Assembly: GCF_900964775.1 (NCBI RefSeq)
Contig: NC_041809.1
Location: forward strand, 26,981,338 to 27,045,337
DNA length: 64,000 nt
Source of the DNA: Scleropages formosus
Lineage: Eukaryota; Chordata; Actinopteri; Osteoglossiformes; Osteoglossidae
Reading direction: 5' to 3'
The notes beneath the pieces are model-generated. The model worked only from the letters and a program-made list of their open reading frames with translations, made no database searches and had not been told where the DNA came from. Positions 24,240 through 37,269 of this stretch are shown here, piece by piece. A program made the position numbers and the translations under genes. Every line of letters begins with the position of its first letter. The stretch's first letter is position 1.

Positions 24240-27164
24240 AAATAAACGTTCACATGAATTTACACTGATTGCTCGTGCCCGCAGGTACACCAGGTTCTTC
24301 TGCGCATGTCAAAATCGGGGTTCTCGCTGTCGCGCGCTTCCTCCCGCTTTGTCCCCAGTATAGATGGGCGCGTGAGAGGTTCGGGTGCCAGCGACGTCAT
24401 GTAGATGGTGTCACTTCGTTATGTTGGCAATGAGTCCTTTTACACGCTGACATCGTAGTCAGAATAGGGATTTAAGCACCGAAAACATCTAGAAATAAGA
24501 GAGTAACGGCTGCTCCCCTACCGAGATTATATGGAAGATGCTTCGTCTAAGATTTGTAAAAAAAGAAAAAAAAAGAATTGTTTTTAAAAAACAACCAAAA
24601 ATACATCAGGCACATTAGGTAAGTACACTAAAAACGGATATGTATGTAGAAAGTGTCAATTAATTAATTAATGTTAATTGCTTGATCGATTGATTTTCCG
24701 GAGACTCTCTCGAAATCACGGGTTTAAGGCGGAGGGGGTTACAACCTGGAAGGGACACCAATCCATCGTAGGATAACCACAGGAACACTCCACACAGACC
24801 GGGCTGAGTCACACATATGTCCTAGGGATATTTACATATTATTAAGATTTTAATGATGGTGACGCAGTGGTTGGATATAGGTTCAAAATCAAGTGATGAT
24901 CAGACTTCCGGTCTCGGTGGTGTTCGCAAGTTGAGGACCCCATGCAGACCACCCCTGATTTCATGGTTCGTAAGAAGGCCTCTAAATGCCCACGTGCTTT
25001 GCGCAGTGAAAGAAATGGGCAGCGATCTTATGATCTTAATATCATGAATATCCACGAGTCAAACTGTCAACATTTCTTCATCACCTGCCTTGCCCTTTGG
25101 TTTCGGGATAGTTTCCGGACCGACTGGACCCTTCACCTGGTATTATGTTTAATTAGTAAATTAAAATAATATTAAAACAAGCTAGAAATAATACTTTTGG
25201 TTACACATGATTATGTTATGAAATACGTTCGTGGTAAATTTTGATGACTTAATTGATAAAACTATTATTATTTTTGCATAATTTAAATAATTTCATATGA
25301 CATTTTAAAAATTTTAGCATTAAAGCCGAAAATACACTTTCACTGGGGTACCAAACAAATATTAACCACAATTCTCACTGGAGTTATACACGATCCTGGG
25401 GGGGCTGAACGGGTGACTTTGAGTAGCGGGGACGCGTCTCTCCTTCTCTTAGTATCTCACGCCTGTAATTACGGGAAAAGGCTTTGATCCTCGTTAAGAG
25501 AATCGGCTAAAGCTCCTCAGGAATCCAGCGGAGACCCTGATCAGCCTTCAGCCTTCGGCCACTGGCCGCCTTCACACGGAGACGAGGCGCGCTGCTGCCC
25601 CGAAAGGACGCGCTTCTTCTCGGCTCTCCGACAGACCCGCACCTACTTACTGTCCCGCGGCCGCCGCGTGATTAATGACTGACCGCGTGACCTTCGGAAA
25701 ACCCGGAAATGAGCCGCTGCTTATCTGATCCGCGCAACAGGAAGCCCTGAGAGCGGGACATGGAAGGTGACCGTCCTCACCTTCCCACAGCTTTTCATCG
25801 CATCGGTGTTGAACAAGAACCCACTCGTGTTATAAAATCCATTACCAACGTTGAACAACATTCTACCTTTTTTTATGCTGTGATTTCTGAACGTTTAGCT
25901 GTGCAAAATATATGGCAATGAAAGTGTTGACCTACATAGCAGTTTCATTAGGAAAGACATTATTTCATATTTTTACTTTATTTCAGCTTGAGTTGTGATT
26001 GAATTTCTTCATAGCCCCAGTCGCTTCCACCCTCTTGTGGCATGAAGGGGAATTTATTAAGTTGCCCGAGAGCGTTTGCTGACGCAGTATTTTTGCCTCA
26101 GCGCGAAGTGACGTGAGTTAGTGCCAGCTCTACTTTTTCTCTCCCTTTCTCCTAGTCTTAGCATTCTTTTATGCTCAGCTGGAGTTATTTGTTTTTAGTC
26201 GGTTTCCAATATCATTTATAACCTTTGTTTACCCCTTTTACCCGAAGCAGCAGCGTGACTGACACTGGCAGTGAAAACAGGCAAACACAGCCCTCCTTTT
26301 TCTTTTGTCCCAGCAGCCGTTGTTTCTCTAATGCCCACCCTGCTCCCCAACCATTTCCATTCATTATATGCTGATTTTGTGCCATCTGTAAAGAGTTCGC
26401 CAAGTCGCTACCCTCAATTTAGCAAAGTGGCAGGCAGTTTCCTGCTCCAGCAACTGGCAGATTTCCCCTGAGCAGCCTTGCAGCCTTTCTTCACTCACAT
26501 TCCCCATCATTCAAAACTAGAACCCCAAGCAAAGATGCTGCATTATTCATCACTAGGTCAGTGGAGCTGCAATTTTTACAACACATGGAGGGGTCACCTT
26601 CAGTAGGGCAACATTTTTACAGATACTTCTCAAGTCGCACCTTTACGCAAGCCTTTTAACAGGTGGGGAGGGAAGGCAAGTATTCCACCCTTTGGAAAGT
26701 TTGGAGGTCCTTCTAGAAAAGGAGCACTAATATTCTTTTGGCAAAGAAGCGGCACAAAGCTGCGATACTATTATTTCACTCCTATCTGTGTCAGACAGCT
26801 ATAAGATGTATAGGCAAGGAGCTCTACATGCCCAGGACAAAAAGTTTGAACTACATCGAGCGTGCAGTTCTATCCACAAAGAAAACATTTAGTACAGACG
26901 TTCAAGTCATGCAGAACATGTTAAATTTGTACATTAAATATTCAGCGAGAGGAGCGTTCTATAGACAATGTGCTGTGTTTACTTGAAAGGAACTTTGTTC
27001 GCATTTCAGTTTCTTAACTACAGCAGCTGCAGCTCCAATATCAAGTTTGACTGGGCTTCAGACAACGTAGACAGAACTTTAGCACAGCTATCTACCCAAA
27101 AACACCAAGTATACTGTCAAGTGCTATACAGTCAGACAGACCAGTCTGAAGAATTAAACTAAGA
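24240..27164. other. intergenic with a CpG-rich island near 25,400-25,780
   Basis: No gene recognised. Between 25,420 and 25,780 CG dinucleotides become dense, with gcggccgccgcg at about 25,657 and a GATA-like cttatctgat near 25,720. This could be an enhancer or promoter of unknown target. The remainder, including 26,000-27,160, gives no repeat family and no credible exon. Confidence 0.4.
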
Positions 27165-28465
27165 AACTAGATATTACATCTTGTTTTATTGAAATAAATG
27201 TCAGTCACAAAGTACAAAACAGTGAGGCACTTGCAAATCCATGTCTACCAATGACATGTGAAGCATAAAAATATATTTCATATTGTTTCAAAATACTACA
27301 GACCCCCCAAATCCTGGTAGTGTTTGCTGGAGTAGCCCTTTTATAAGACTAAGTGCTTTAATTCTTGTTTGGACTGTGATTCTTCACCATAGGGGACTCA
27401 CAAACCAAAAATTAAAAACCAGCTTTATGGCTAATCACTAAAGCATGGACATTTAATCTTTGCCATTATGCTGGCAAAGACGTCAGGTGTTCAAAAACAA
27501 TTCAAACCAAAAGTAGTATATGCAAGAATGCTGGTCATCCAATGCAAGTTTCAGCAAAGCAGTCCTTATGAATAAATTGTTGGAGTGGTGTAAATACTAC
27601 TGAGCGTGATTTCACAAGTGTAATGACTGCAGCTTCAACACATGAACTGTAACTATCAAAAAGACTGAAGAACAACTGGAGAAGGACCCCAGCCAGTAGG
27701 ACCATCCTGTTAAGAAACAACAGCAGGAGAAACCTGCATATACCAGCATCACAAAAGGCAAACAGAGGGCTGAAATGTGAGCATGCACTTTCAGAGACAC
27801 TGGGGAAATGTACATTAAAAATAAGGCACAATGCTTGGATACTGAAAAACGGACGTTACAAAAAATTAAACATAAATGTGCAGGCTCACCAAAACAAACA
27901 CAAAAAACAGAAATGTCCGCTCAAGCTCTTTTTCCTGTTTTAGTATCTTCGGTTTTTGAACAAAGCACCATAGCTTGCCTGAAGCTGCAGTAAAAACCAT
28001 GTGAACAAGGGACATGTGACAACTACTGTGATGTAGAGTACAACAGACCCCTTCACACTGGTAACTACACACCAAGCGTGGCAGCAATGTAATGCAGACT
28101 GCACTTGGGCTCATATAATGACATTCTCATCTCCATTCCCATGTATTGCATAGCTTTTTACATAACATTTTTATAAGATTCCCTTTTTGAAAATAAAACT
28201 CAAAGCTGAACTCTAATCTTCCTGAATCTTGAAAAAATGCAAAAAGTGTGCATCAAACAAAACATGCTGGGTTAACATCTTAGGCAAAAACAAAAAAGGA
28301 AAACTTGATACTTTTTGGGAGGTATTTCAAAGCTTTGAAAGCTAATACAAAGTTTTGTTAATTCATAACATTATATACACATGTTGTAGCCATGATCAGT
28401 GCAAGGCAACAAGACAGTTCCCTGCTCTTCATGCTTATCATCAGCTTCTGGAACTGTGGGTCCGA
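27165..28465 (-). other. nf2: nf2 3' UTR
   Basis: About 1.3 kb downstream of the nf2 stop codon (28466-28468) contains no repeat family seen elsewhere in the window and no credible ORF. The first convincing AATAAA on the minus strand is at 27190-27185, which would place cleavage about 15-25 bases further on. The end is inferred from this signal only. Confidence 0.45.
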
Positions 28466-31400
28466 TCACACCTCTTCAGAATATGCCATGTGAGCCAAGA
28501 AGGCAGAGTTACCCTGCAGGAGAAAAAGGGGAAAAGAAGTTATTTTAGTATAATCAAGGTACCAACTTTGACAAGGATACAGTTATAGAAGAAACACTGC
28601 ACAAAGCCACAGAAGAAACAATACAGCATCATACAGCTCAGCAGAGATGTGTCATTTAACACTGGAGTACACACAGATGCACCCTACCCTGCTGACCTCA
28701 TGCTGAGATTTCTGCTCTCTGTACAATGATCATCAACTACACCATGCAATTGGAAGTGCTGGTGGTGTACTACATACCCAACTTATTTTCCTTTGGCAAC
28801 AATGTAGAGTGACATGGAAGTTCAGAGTTAAAGAAAAGCAGAAAGTGCCAGGATCAGAGGAGGAGGGAGAAGGGGTTTACTCCACAAAGAGCAAAGTACA
28901 TCCCTGAACTACAAAGCCAAAGCTCCTCAGAAGGAGGCTAGTAACTTCTACTGCAGCCTGTACATAATAGGATGGCACTGTGGCATGTAATGTGCCTCAG
29001 GTGAGGGGATGGGACAGGTTCTCCAGCGTGAAGAGCCATTCTCCAGACCTCTCACCTGCTGCTGGGAGTTTTTTTTTTTTAATCCTATGTCTCTACTGCC
29101 ATTAAGTGACATTCTTCAGTAACTAATAACACTGTTGAGGGGTTTAACACCTCCTGACACAACTGCATTCGGTGCTGTGACTAGTGAGAAGGACACCAGT
29201 GCTGTGGAAAAAAAATAATCCTCATTAGGAAAGCGTGCACCAGCCCCACCTCTGCCATGCAACACATACCCACTTCAAGATCACAGAACAGAAAATATGC
29301 ACTACACTTGTAATATCGTTCTTATAACTATAACCAACTTCAGTCACCATTTTATCTAATTCTTTCCTCTTTGCTTAATTCAGCAGGTGTCATCCACTGC
29401 TGATTCTTATTTCCAGAGAAATTGCATCCAAGTATCATGTGGTCCAACGCACACGATGGGAGCCTAATGTGGAAGAGGCCACAGTGGCAGGGAGCAAGGT
29501 GGGGAATGAAAGCAGTAAGGTAATTCACCTCAGGACTGTTCCATTATCCTCACTGGGGGATTCAAATGTAGATAACCTCCAAATCATAGTGCCCGACCTA
29601 AAGTCAAAGCAACAAACCGGCACACAGGAATTACAATGTAAGAAAAAAGGAATTCCATTAGACGGTGTTAAATAGATCAAACAAAGCAGAATAACTGGGC
29701 CATTTAAAATGATCTGCACATAGCAGTTAAAAAAATAAAAAAAAAAAAAACTGAATTGAATTTATTCATAAAAAGGTGATCAGAAAAAATATCTTGAGTT
29801 TGAAATGTAGAATGATGTGACATTTGGAAAACCAAAACTCCTAACTTCTTAGTGATGAGAAATATCACTGCAGGAATCCACAGAGAATGAAGAGGATGCT
29901 GTGAGGAATAAAAGTTAGAGCTGTGTGACTTGAGTCTTCTCTTTGATGGCTGAAAACCACTGACAAGCTGATTAAACCAAGAGCATCTTTACTGGAATCC
30001 AGTGGTTTCATTGCCTGGCAGGAACAAGTGGCTACAGATGCTTAAGTCCTCCAGGACTAAAAGCTGGAGAACCCAGAAGAGAAGGACAGATCAGAAACAC
30101 TGGAAACATCATTAGCAAGCTTTTAGTGTTACAAAACACCCGTGGCCTAAACCACCGAAAACTTATCCAACCTTTTTAGCTCACAGGGACACCTACATTG
30201 CTGTGGGGGATGTAGGGTGGATCAACGTATACTCTGGCATCCCCACGGTGGGCGAACAAGCCGCCCTGCTGCTGTTCTTCCAACTTCAGGGACTCTATTT
30301 CTGATTTCAATTCCTTTAGTTGGTCCTGTAAATGTTTGCTCTTCTCCATGTACTCCAACCTGCAATGCATGTACACACACACTCTTACACATGTAATATT
30401 GCCAGACACACAACATTACCACATTCAGACAGATTAGCCTGCCAAACTACAACACTAAACACAAGACTAACAAAAAAAAGCAATGCTGAAACTGCTTGAT
30501 TTTTACAGTAGCAGTTCAGTGGGAAAGTCACCGTTCTCTTTCGATCTCCATAGAGAGCCTCTTCATGTCTGTGTCTTTGAAGTCCATCCTGCAAGACCCG
30601 GCTTCCAAGTGAAGGCCTGTCCCATCAGGTGGAGGAGGGGGGCTGGAGTATGCAGCCATTAGCTGAAACACAGCAGAGTCGGGGGGGGGGGGGGGGGTGC
30701 AATGAAAACTTAAGTCAGGGGTTTAGCAAATATTCAAAATTAGCAGTAGCAGGCCATAAAATTGAAAAGATATGCATATTTTGATGAAAGTAACCTACCA
30801 AAAAAAGGTTTTCTTGGCATATGTAGTATTACTAATGTTACAAAATGTGTATCTCTTACTACTTTTTTTGCATAATTATCTGATAAGCATTGTGAGGCAA
30901 AGAGTGGCACTTTACAAAAATATACAGGACTAAACTTTGCTTCAGATGGGTAATCAGCTAACTGATATTACTGAGCGTACAGGGTAGGTAGACTTGGTGA
31001 TCTCCAGCAGCTTCTGCTTAGCCCTGCGCTCAGCATCCTTGGCCTCATTCAGGTCCTGCTTCAGGTGATCTGCCTCCTTCAACCTAGGAGATAACACAAA
31101 AAGACTCGCAACTGTACTTTATGCACAAAAACAAAGATACAGAGAGCACAAATACAAGCTGGTTTCCACTCTTATGACTCATCAGTGAAGAAAGGAAGCT
31201 TGTCGAGTTGATCTCAGCTGTCATGCTGCATGAGCTATAATCTTATTCCTTCCATGGAACCGAACAGCCGAAGCCTTCACTTGGTGATCCAAGTGTAAAT
31301 CAATGCCTCACTCAGAGATCTCAAGTTGTGATTTCAATTAAGCATGTTGTGTTCAAGGAACCTTCTCCATACAACTCCCAACTGACCTCCTTTCCGACTG

Positions 31401-34400
31401 CTCCACTAACTTCACAGCCAGCTGTTCTGCCTCCCTCATCTTCTGTTCCATCAGCCGCTTCTCCTCCTTGGTTTTGAGAGCTGTAACCTCCAGTCGCTGG
31501 CGCTCCTGCTCTGCCTCTGCTGCTTTGTGGGCCAACAGCTTGGCCTCTTCCTCTGCAATTTGTGCCTTCTCAGCCAGCAGGTCTGCAGTCTCCTCTGAGC
31601 GAAGCTGGGAAGGGAGTAAACAGTAATTTTTAATCCCTTAAGAGTCTGAAGCTATACCAAACATTCTCATATATTCTAAGCAATTTTGTATACAAAGAAA
31701 AGCAGAGATGGATAATTCAGACAACAATCATACCTTTGATAGACATGAAATTCAAGGTGCTGTGTACGAGAACCTGGAGTTGGGTTTTCCAGGACTGTTT
31801 AGATTGTCTGGTGCAGGTACTAGTGGTAAGGGCCAGATAATGGTATATAAGCAGCCCATCCGCATCTAGCATATGGCTAACTTCAGATGCTAGCACCTAC
31901 ATGTCATGAACCAGTCAACATAAATACCGATGCACAAAATACAAACCATCCCCGAGGCTCACCAGTGCCTCATTTGCCAGGCGTGCCTCATCCTGCAGCT
32001 GGAACAGCCGTCGCTCCATCTCCTCCTTAGCTCGCTCAGCCTCCTCCCTCATTTGCTTCTCCCGGGCTAGGATCTGGCGCTCCACCTGAAGCCACATGGA
32101 CCCACGTGCCCACAGTCAAAGCTTTGCCAGAGCCAAAAATGCCAAAAGCACAACAGCACAGTCAATGAACAACATTTCCAATAAATCCAGGTACTATTTG
32201 TTGCTTGAATACTGATAAAAGAAAGCAACCAATATGTCAAGTCAAGGCTTTGAACTGCTAGACCCCCTGCAATCCAACAAACCTTTTTTCGAGCCTTCTC
32301 CTCCTTGGCCTGTGCTTTCATCTGCTGGACCTCGATAGTGTCTACCTTCCTCCTCCTCATGAACAGATCGTGGTTCCCGATGCACAGTTGCAGTATCTGC
32401 TCAAGGAAGGTAGTGGAAAGAGTGAAAAAACAGGTAAGTTTACAACAGTTCCGCAACACAATGTTCTTCATGAGATACTCAAGGTGACACTACAGTAGCA
32501 GAACAGGACCCACCAGTTTATTGACTCGAAGCTGGGAGGAGTAGAACTTAAAGACTTCCTTCTTTTTGTCCAGTGGTTTTATCGTGAACTGAAGAGAAAG
32601 ACACCAATAGTTTAACAAAAGTTACAAAAGCATTCAAGCAGTTCTGCTTAAAATCTTGGTATATTTCTACCTCCTTCTCGCTGTAGGAGATGTTGCGGAT
32701 CCCACTCCAGGGAAAGGACTTGTTGGGGTTCAGCTTGTTGTTTGGGCTGTATATGTGAAGCCCTTGAGCATCCACACCCAGCAGCAGATCTGTATCCCTC
32801 TTATTTTGCTGTGGAGATTATTGCAGAAACTAAGAATCAATGGCCAATATTTTCACTTGAACACTGACAACTGCTCTTTGATCATCCAAGCCACTTGGCA
32901 AGGTGACATCTCTATGAGTTTACCGTTATTGAAAAATAACTGACTCCATACATTTCCAGGTCTTGAGCAATTTTCAAATACTCCATTTCAGCTTCGTCCC
33001 TTGAAAAAGGAGAAGTTGATGAAAAGAGTTTTTAATAAGTCTAAAAACACACAGAAAGAGCAAATTATTGTCAATAACCTTTGTGATCTTCATCTCACCT
33101 AGCAATTCCTCTGTGCTCAGCATACCAGGCAGTAATCTTCTCTTCCCACATGTCGGCAGTCATTTGGTACTGCATCAGGACCTACCAGTAACACAGCCAG
33201 GGACACGTACAAAAGAGGGAAAAAAAAAAAAAAAGTCAACTAAACTAACACAGAGGTAGAAAACTCAAATATATAGATACTCACAAGTGGCAAGACTCAA
33301 ATTGTTTTGATAATTTTGAGAAGTCCTGAACTGACTCCTTTTGAAATATTCAAAACAACACTAGTCACTTACCCTTTTAGGCAAAAGCTCATCTTGTGAC
33401 AAAAAGCCTGGTTTGTGAAAATTTGGATCATAATCACCATACTGAAAGAAACAAAAGTTTGGATACTTTTATATGTTGGTAATTTTTCCAAGGCTTCTAG
33501 ACATTTTGCCTGTTAAACTTATGAATTATTCACAATTTAGCTGCTGCCTTTGCTAAAGGTGACTTAGAACATTAAGTTTACACACTAAGCTACTTAATTA
33601 TTTTTCCTATTTATACAACTTGGTATTCTTAGTGGAGCTATTCAGGGAAAATACCCTGATCAATGGTACTACATTTTTTAACTACTACGACACTCACTGT
33701 CCCTTGCAACTGCAGAGTCCATCACTGACAAATGAGCAGCAATGACATGACATCAGAACTGGGTCAGAAGCATTTTTATTGGGCCACTGCATTTGCAAAA
33801 TACCATTTTAAATTAGTCAAAATAACTTTTACCCATACAACTGTGATTCATAACATTTCAAATTGTTAAAATGTGTACTTCTGATAATTTTACACAGGGA
33901 ATAATCTGTGCACTGAATTAGACAATTTTGCTGCAAAGACAACCCTCCCATTACAATACAACATTTTATTCAAAAGTGGCATGAGCCAGGTATCTCTGCA
34001 AAGTACAATGTCAAAACAGTGGAGCACTATCCACCTAGAATCACTCTAGTCCAGAACAGCACCTCATAAGAACCAGAACAATAGTGTGTGTGTGTGTGTG
34101 TGTATATAATATATATATTTACTTACATCACAGAACATGCCATAACATACACCAATAAACATATCTGATAATGCATTACAGTTGAAACTGTTAAAATATG
34201 ATGTTCACTTGCATTTAATTTACCGCAATAGCACATACAGGCTTTTGCCTTTAATCCTTGCAGGCAATCTTATAATCCCATGGAACAGACAGCTATTACT
34301 CTATTTTCACCAGACACTGGCATTGATGTTATGAAATATAACAGACAAGGGAAGACTTTTTTTTTTGCAGTGTATTGCCTTATAATGTACCTTAATGTAA

Positions 34401-37070
34401 TTGATTGGTAGCCTGATGGCTCAACCAGCAGTGATAAATCTCCAATCTCATAGAATAATCTGATTACAAATGATTTAGTTAGTGCTATTAGTTAAGACTG
34501 AGAAAGGGCAGTACTGAGATTAGCAAATCTTATTTTGGACTTATAAAAATAGATGCTGCACTGTCACTGAATTAGACTTTGTCAACAAATAGACCTTAAA
34601 ATCAATGGTCATACGTGTGTTTTTCCAATAAATTACCATTTCAGGCACATTAACGTTACACAACTCATATGTATGAACATGGACTGAGAGGTACAGATGT
34701 AAACAGTATGTATTCATTTGCAAAGTTTACACGTTTAAAAATTGCTATAGGTCAACAAATAAACTTTGAATTCTTTCTATCTCTAGTACCATAAGTCCTC
34801 TAAGATATTAGTGGCCATGTAACCTCAGCATGTGCTGCCACTGTGAAGAGATTGGTTTGAGGGACTGACCTTGGCTTGCACAGCATACGATGCCAGAAGA
34901 ACGCAGGCTTCTGGAGAGCAAAATATCTCCTCATCCAAGATTTTCTTTTTAACCTACAGCCCATAAAAAAAAAAAAAAAAAAAAACACAACAGAAAACCA
35001 CCATCTAATTTAAACAAACTGTAAAACAAAGCACAAAAAAGCTACAGAGAAGCAATTCAAAGAACCTGGACCTGTAGAAAGAAGAGGTGTTGAGTAATTT
35101 CCTGGACAAGCTCCTCTTCCACTTTCTCTGGGAAAAATTTTGCCAGGAAGTGAAATGTGATTGGGAATTCCTTTGGAACTTCTTGATCCAAAACCTTGAA
35201 AAGGAATGTAAAAAAATATATTTAACAAAATATTATTGTTCTGGTTAGTCACTGTACATGTACAATGCATTTTCATAAATTGACAATTTCCGTTTCAGTA
35301 ACAGAGACCTTACATTTTTGCTACTCGGAATATAATCAGACTCATTGTTACATTCTATTCCCCAAGTCCAAGGATGACATGTAGGTAACTACAGCATGAC
35401 AACTTAAAGACCAAGAAAATGTATTTTTTTCCTCTCAAATCATCATCTGTCTAATTAAATGTCAGATAATGTAGACATGGGATCTGTCATTCAATATTAT
35501 ACATGAAAAATATACTGTATGTTCTTTTCAGAGACAACCTATTATTAGCATTTTTAAAAGTACACAACAAAAAACATCCTGTTAATTTAGTGACATGAAT
35601 AACACAATTATGATTAATGTTCTAGAAGTCACCCAGCAGGAAGAACATCACTCACCCGCTTTTCCATTTTCAGCCAGGCATAAGTGTCTTTCACAATGTA
35701 CCTGAGCCCAAAGAACCAGGTCTCCCTTAACCCGATTGTGCGGCAAACGAGGTCAAACAGATCTTTTCCTTTCCACTTCACCTTAAAGAGAGACATTCCT
35801 ATTCAGAAGTAAAAATCACCTCTGCATCAGGCCACGAGGGAGTGCAGCGGATGTGTAAAGTGGGCGGCATGGTGGCACAGCGAGTAGTGCTGCTGTCTCA
35901 CAGTGCCTGGGTGGTGCAAGAGAACGTGGGTTCGATCGCTACTCAGTCTCTGTGGAGTTTGCATGTTCTCCTCATGTCTGCGTGGGTTTCCTTCCAAAGA
36001 CATGCTGTTCAGGTTCCCCCATAGTGTGTGAGTGACACAGAGAGTGTGTTTCACTGATGTATGGATGAGTGACGCATTGTAAGTAGTGTATCTAGCAGTG
36101 TAAATGACCTTGATGAATAAGGTGTGTGGGTTTAGTAACACTACATACTATTCATTGTAAGTTGCTTTGGAGAAAAGCGTCTGCTAAGTTAATAAATGTA
36201 AAGAGCGCTGGTCACAAAAATGCTGTCTGTTGCATGAAATAATGTAAATGAGTTTATCGATTCTTACACTAACTGTAACCTTAAAAGAACATTAATATTT
36301 GTGTTTGTGAAGATTTATAGAATACTTATATGGAACATCTTGAACTGAAACTTTATTACTCAAGTTTTATTGTGTCTCTGACTTTTAATATACTATAAAG
36401 TGGTGTCCAAAACATCAAACATAAAACTCAGACTTGAATGTCTGCTTTGCTCTGTGGTCAGGGACATGTATAATCTATGCTTTATATTATAATGACTGTA
36501 TTTAAAATTAAATTATACTGTAATTGTATGACAATATTTTTCTTGTTAATAAAGGACTAAAAACAGAACATGTAAACAGTTCATAAACTGATAACTATAA
36601 ACAAAGACAGAACCTACACGATGTGGTCTATCCTTAACTTTTGACAAAATATAGCAGTGCACAAAGCAATACAAACGAGGAAAATGTTGCAAATCTAGAT
36701 CTCTGGATGGTCTGTATTTCTACAATCATTCAATACGCTAAACTTAAACTTTTCTAATAAATATCCAGATCAGATGTACACTGTGGTAAGACTTAAATGT
36801 TAGACTATCTTTTGCTTTTCAATTTAATCCAATTCTATGCAATGGAGAACATAGAGGCTGATTCACAACAATAAAATTTTGATTTTAAGGATAGGAGAAA
36901 TGTAACGGATCTCAAAGACAAACTGTCACTACAAGGCAGTGAGTGAAAGTCAGGGTGAAGATGCTGTAAAATAGTGATACCTCACAGCTGAACTCCACCT
37001 CCGCATCCATGGTGATGACTTTCACCTTAAAAGTCTTTGGCTGTTTCTTCTTTAAACCCAAGATCGACAT
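28466..37070 (-). CDS. nf2: merlin (neurofibromin 2), 16 coding exons
   Basis: Merlin is a FERM-domain tumour suppressor that links cortical actin and junctions to membrane proteins and restrains growth through Hippo signalling (family knowledge). Coding exons, in transcript order: 37070-36981, 35781-35656, 35194-35072, 34953-34870, 33441-33373, 33181-33099, 32999-32924, 32808-32671, 32588-32514, 32396-32283, 32085-31963, 31604-31387, 31083-30981, 30662-30532, 30359-30197, 28513-28466. All borders are GT/AG, phases agree, and the sum is 587 codons plus stop (human merlin 595). The FERM domain covers about residues 8-300, with the merlin 'blue box' YQMTADM at 169-175. A charged helical region (about 300-490) follows, then a proline run and KRLS, whose Ser511 matches the human PAK/PKA site Ser518. 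The start [14 protein letters not shown] is shorter than the human N-terminus. Residues recall fish nf2b, but the a/b choice is from memory. The last exon ends AYSEEV, not the human AFFEEL. Confidence 0.95.
30191..30196 (-). promoter_or_regulatory. nf2: nf2 penultimate-exon donor; read-through alternative end
   Basis: The donor GTAGGT after HSN joins to the last exon at 28513. If it is not used, the frame runs on for six codons (VGVPVS) to a stop at about 30,178. Human NF2 is known to make two C-termini by alternative exon use, so a second ending here is plausible, but it is inferred only. Confidence 0.45.
30681..30697. repeat. 17-base G run (C run on the nf2 strand)
   Basis: An uninterrupted G17 on the plus strand, C17 on the nf2 strand, begins 18 bases upstream of the nf2 exon that starts at 30662. 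It lies in the polypyrimidine region of the acceptor. Confidence 0.9.
33537..33672 (+). repeat. old dispersed repeat with L2-like ends, in nf2 intron
   Basis: Diverged copy: gctaaaggtgacttagaaca, tatttatacaacttgg, tcaatggtactac. It lies between coding exons 4 and 5 of nf2. Confidence 0.5.
34085..34120. repeat. TG/TA microsatellite in nf2 intron
   Basis: (TG)n from about 34085 to 34103, then TATATAATATATATA. No SINE body adjoins it, unlike the other TG repeats here. Confidence 0.8.
35861..36198 (+). repeat. full-length DANA-like composite SINE in nf2 intron
   Basis: Complete unit of about 338 bp: tRNA-like head (ggcggcatggtggcacag), B box (gggttcgatcg), middle block (ggagtttgcatgttctcct), the module tgtgtgagtgacacagagag, and an L2-like tail (gcgtctgctaagttaataaa). 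Flanking tgtaaag on both sides may be a short target duplication. It sits between nf2 coding exons 1 and 2, antisense to the gene. Confidence 0.88.
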
Positions 37071-37269
37071 GTTTGGTACTAGTGCAACTGCAAAAGAAAG
37101 CAATGGCAAACTTTTAAAAAAAAAAAAAAAACATTAAGAAGATTTCATCCGTCCAGTTTGTACTTCATGACGTAATGAAATCGTACGTCACGAAGTCTCG
37201 GACTAAACATAACAACTGAGGAAAAAAGCCACCAGTTTATCAGCCACTCAGTCGAAAGCCAAGAGGTAA

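Noticed and set aside
28850-28940. Alternative nf2 last exon reading towards gaggagcttt on the minus strand
   Set aside because: The frame meets a stop at once (gcctccttctga), and the exon at 28513-28466 fits in phase and pattern.
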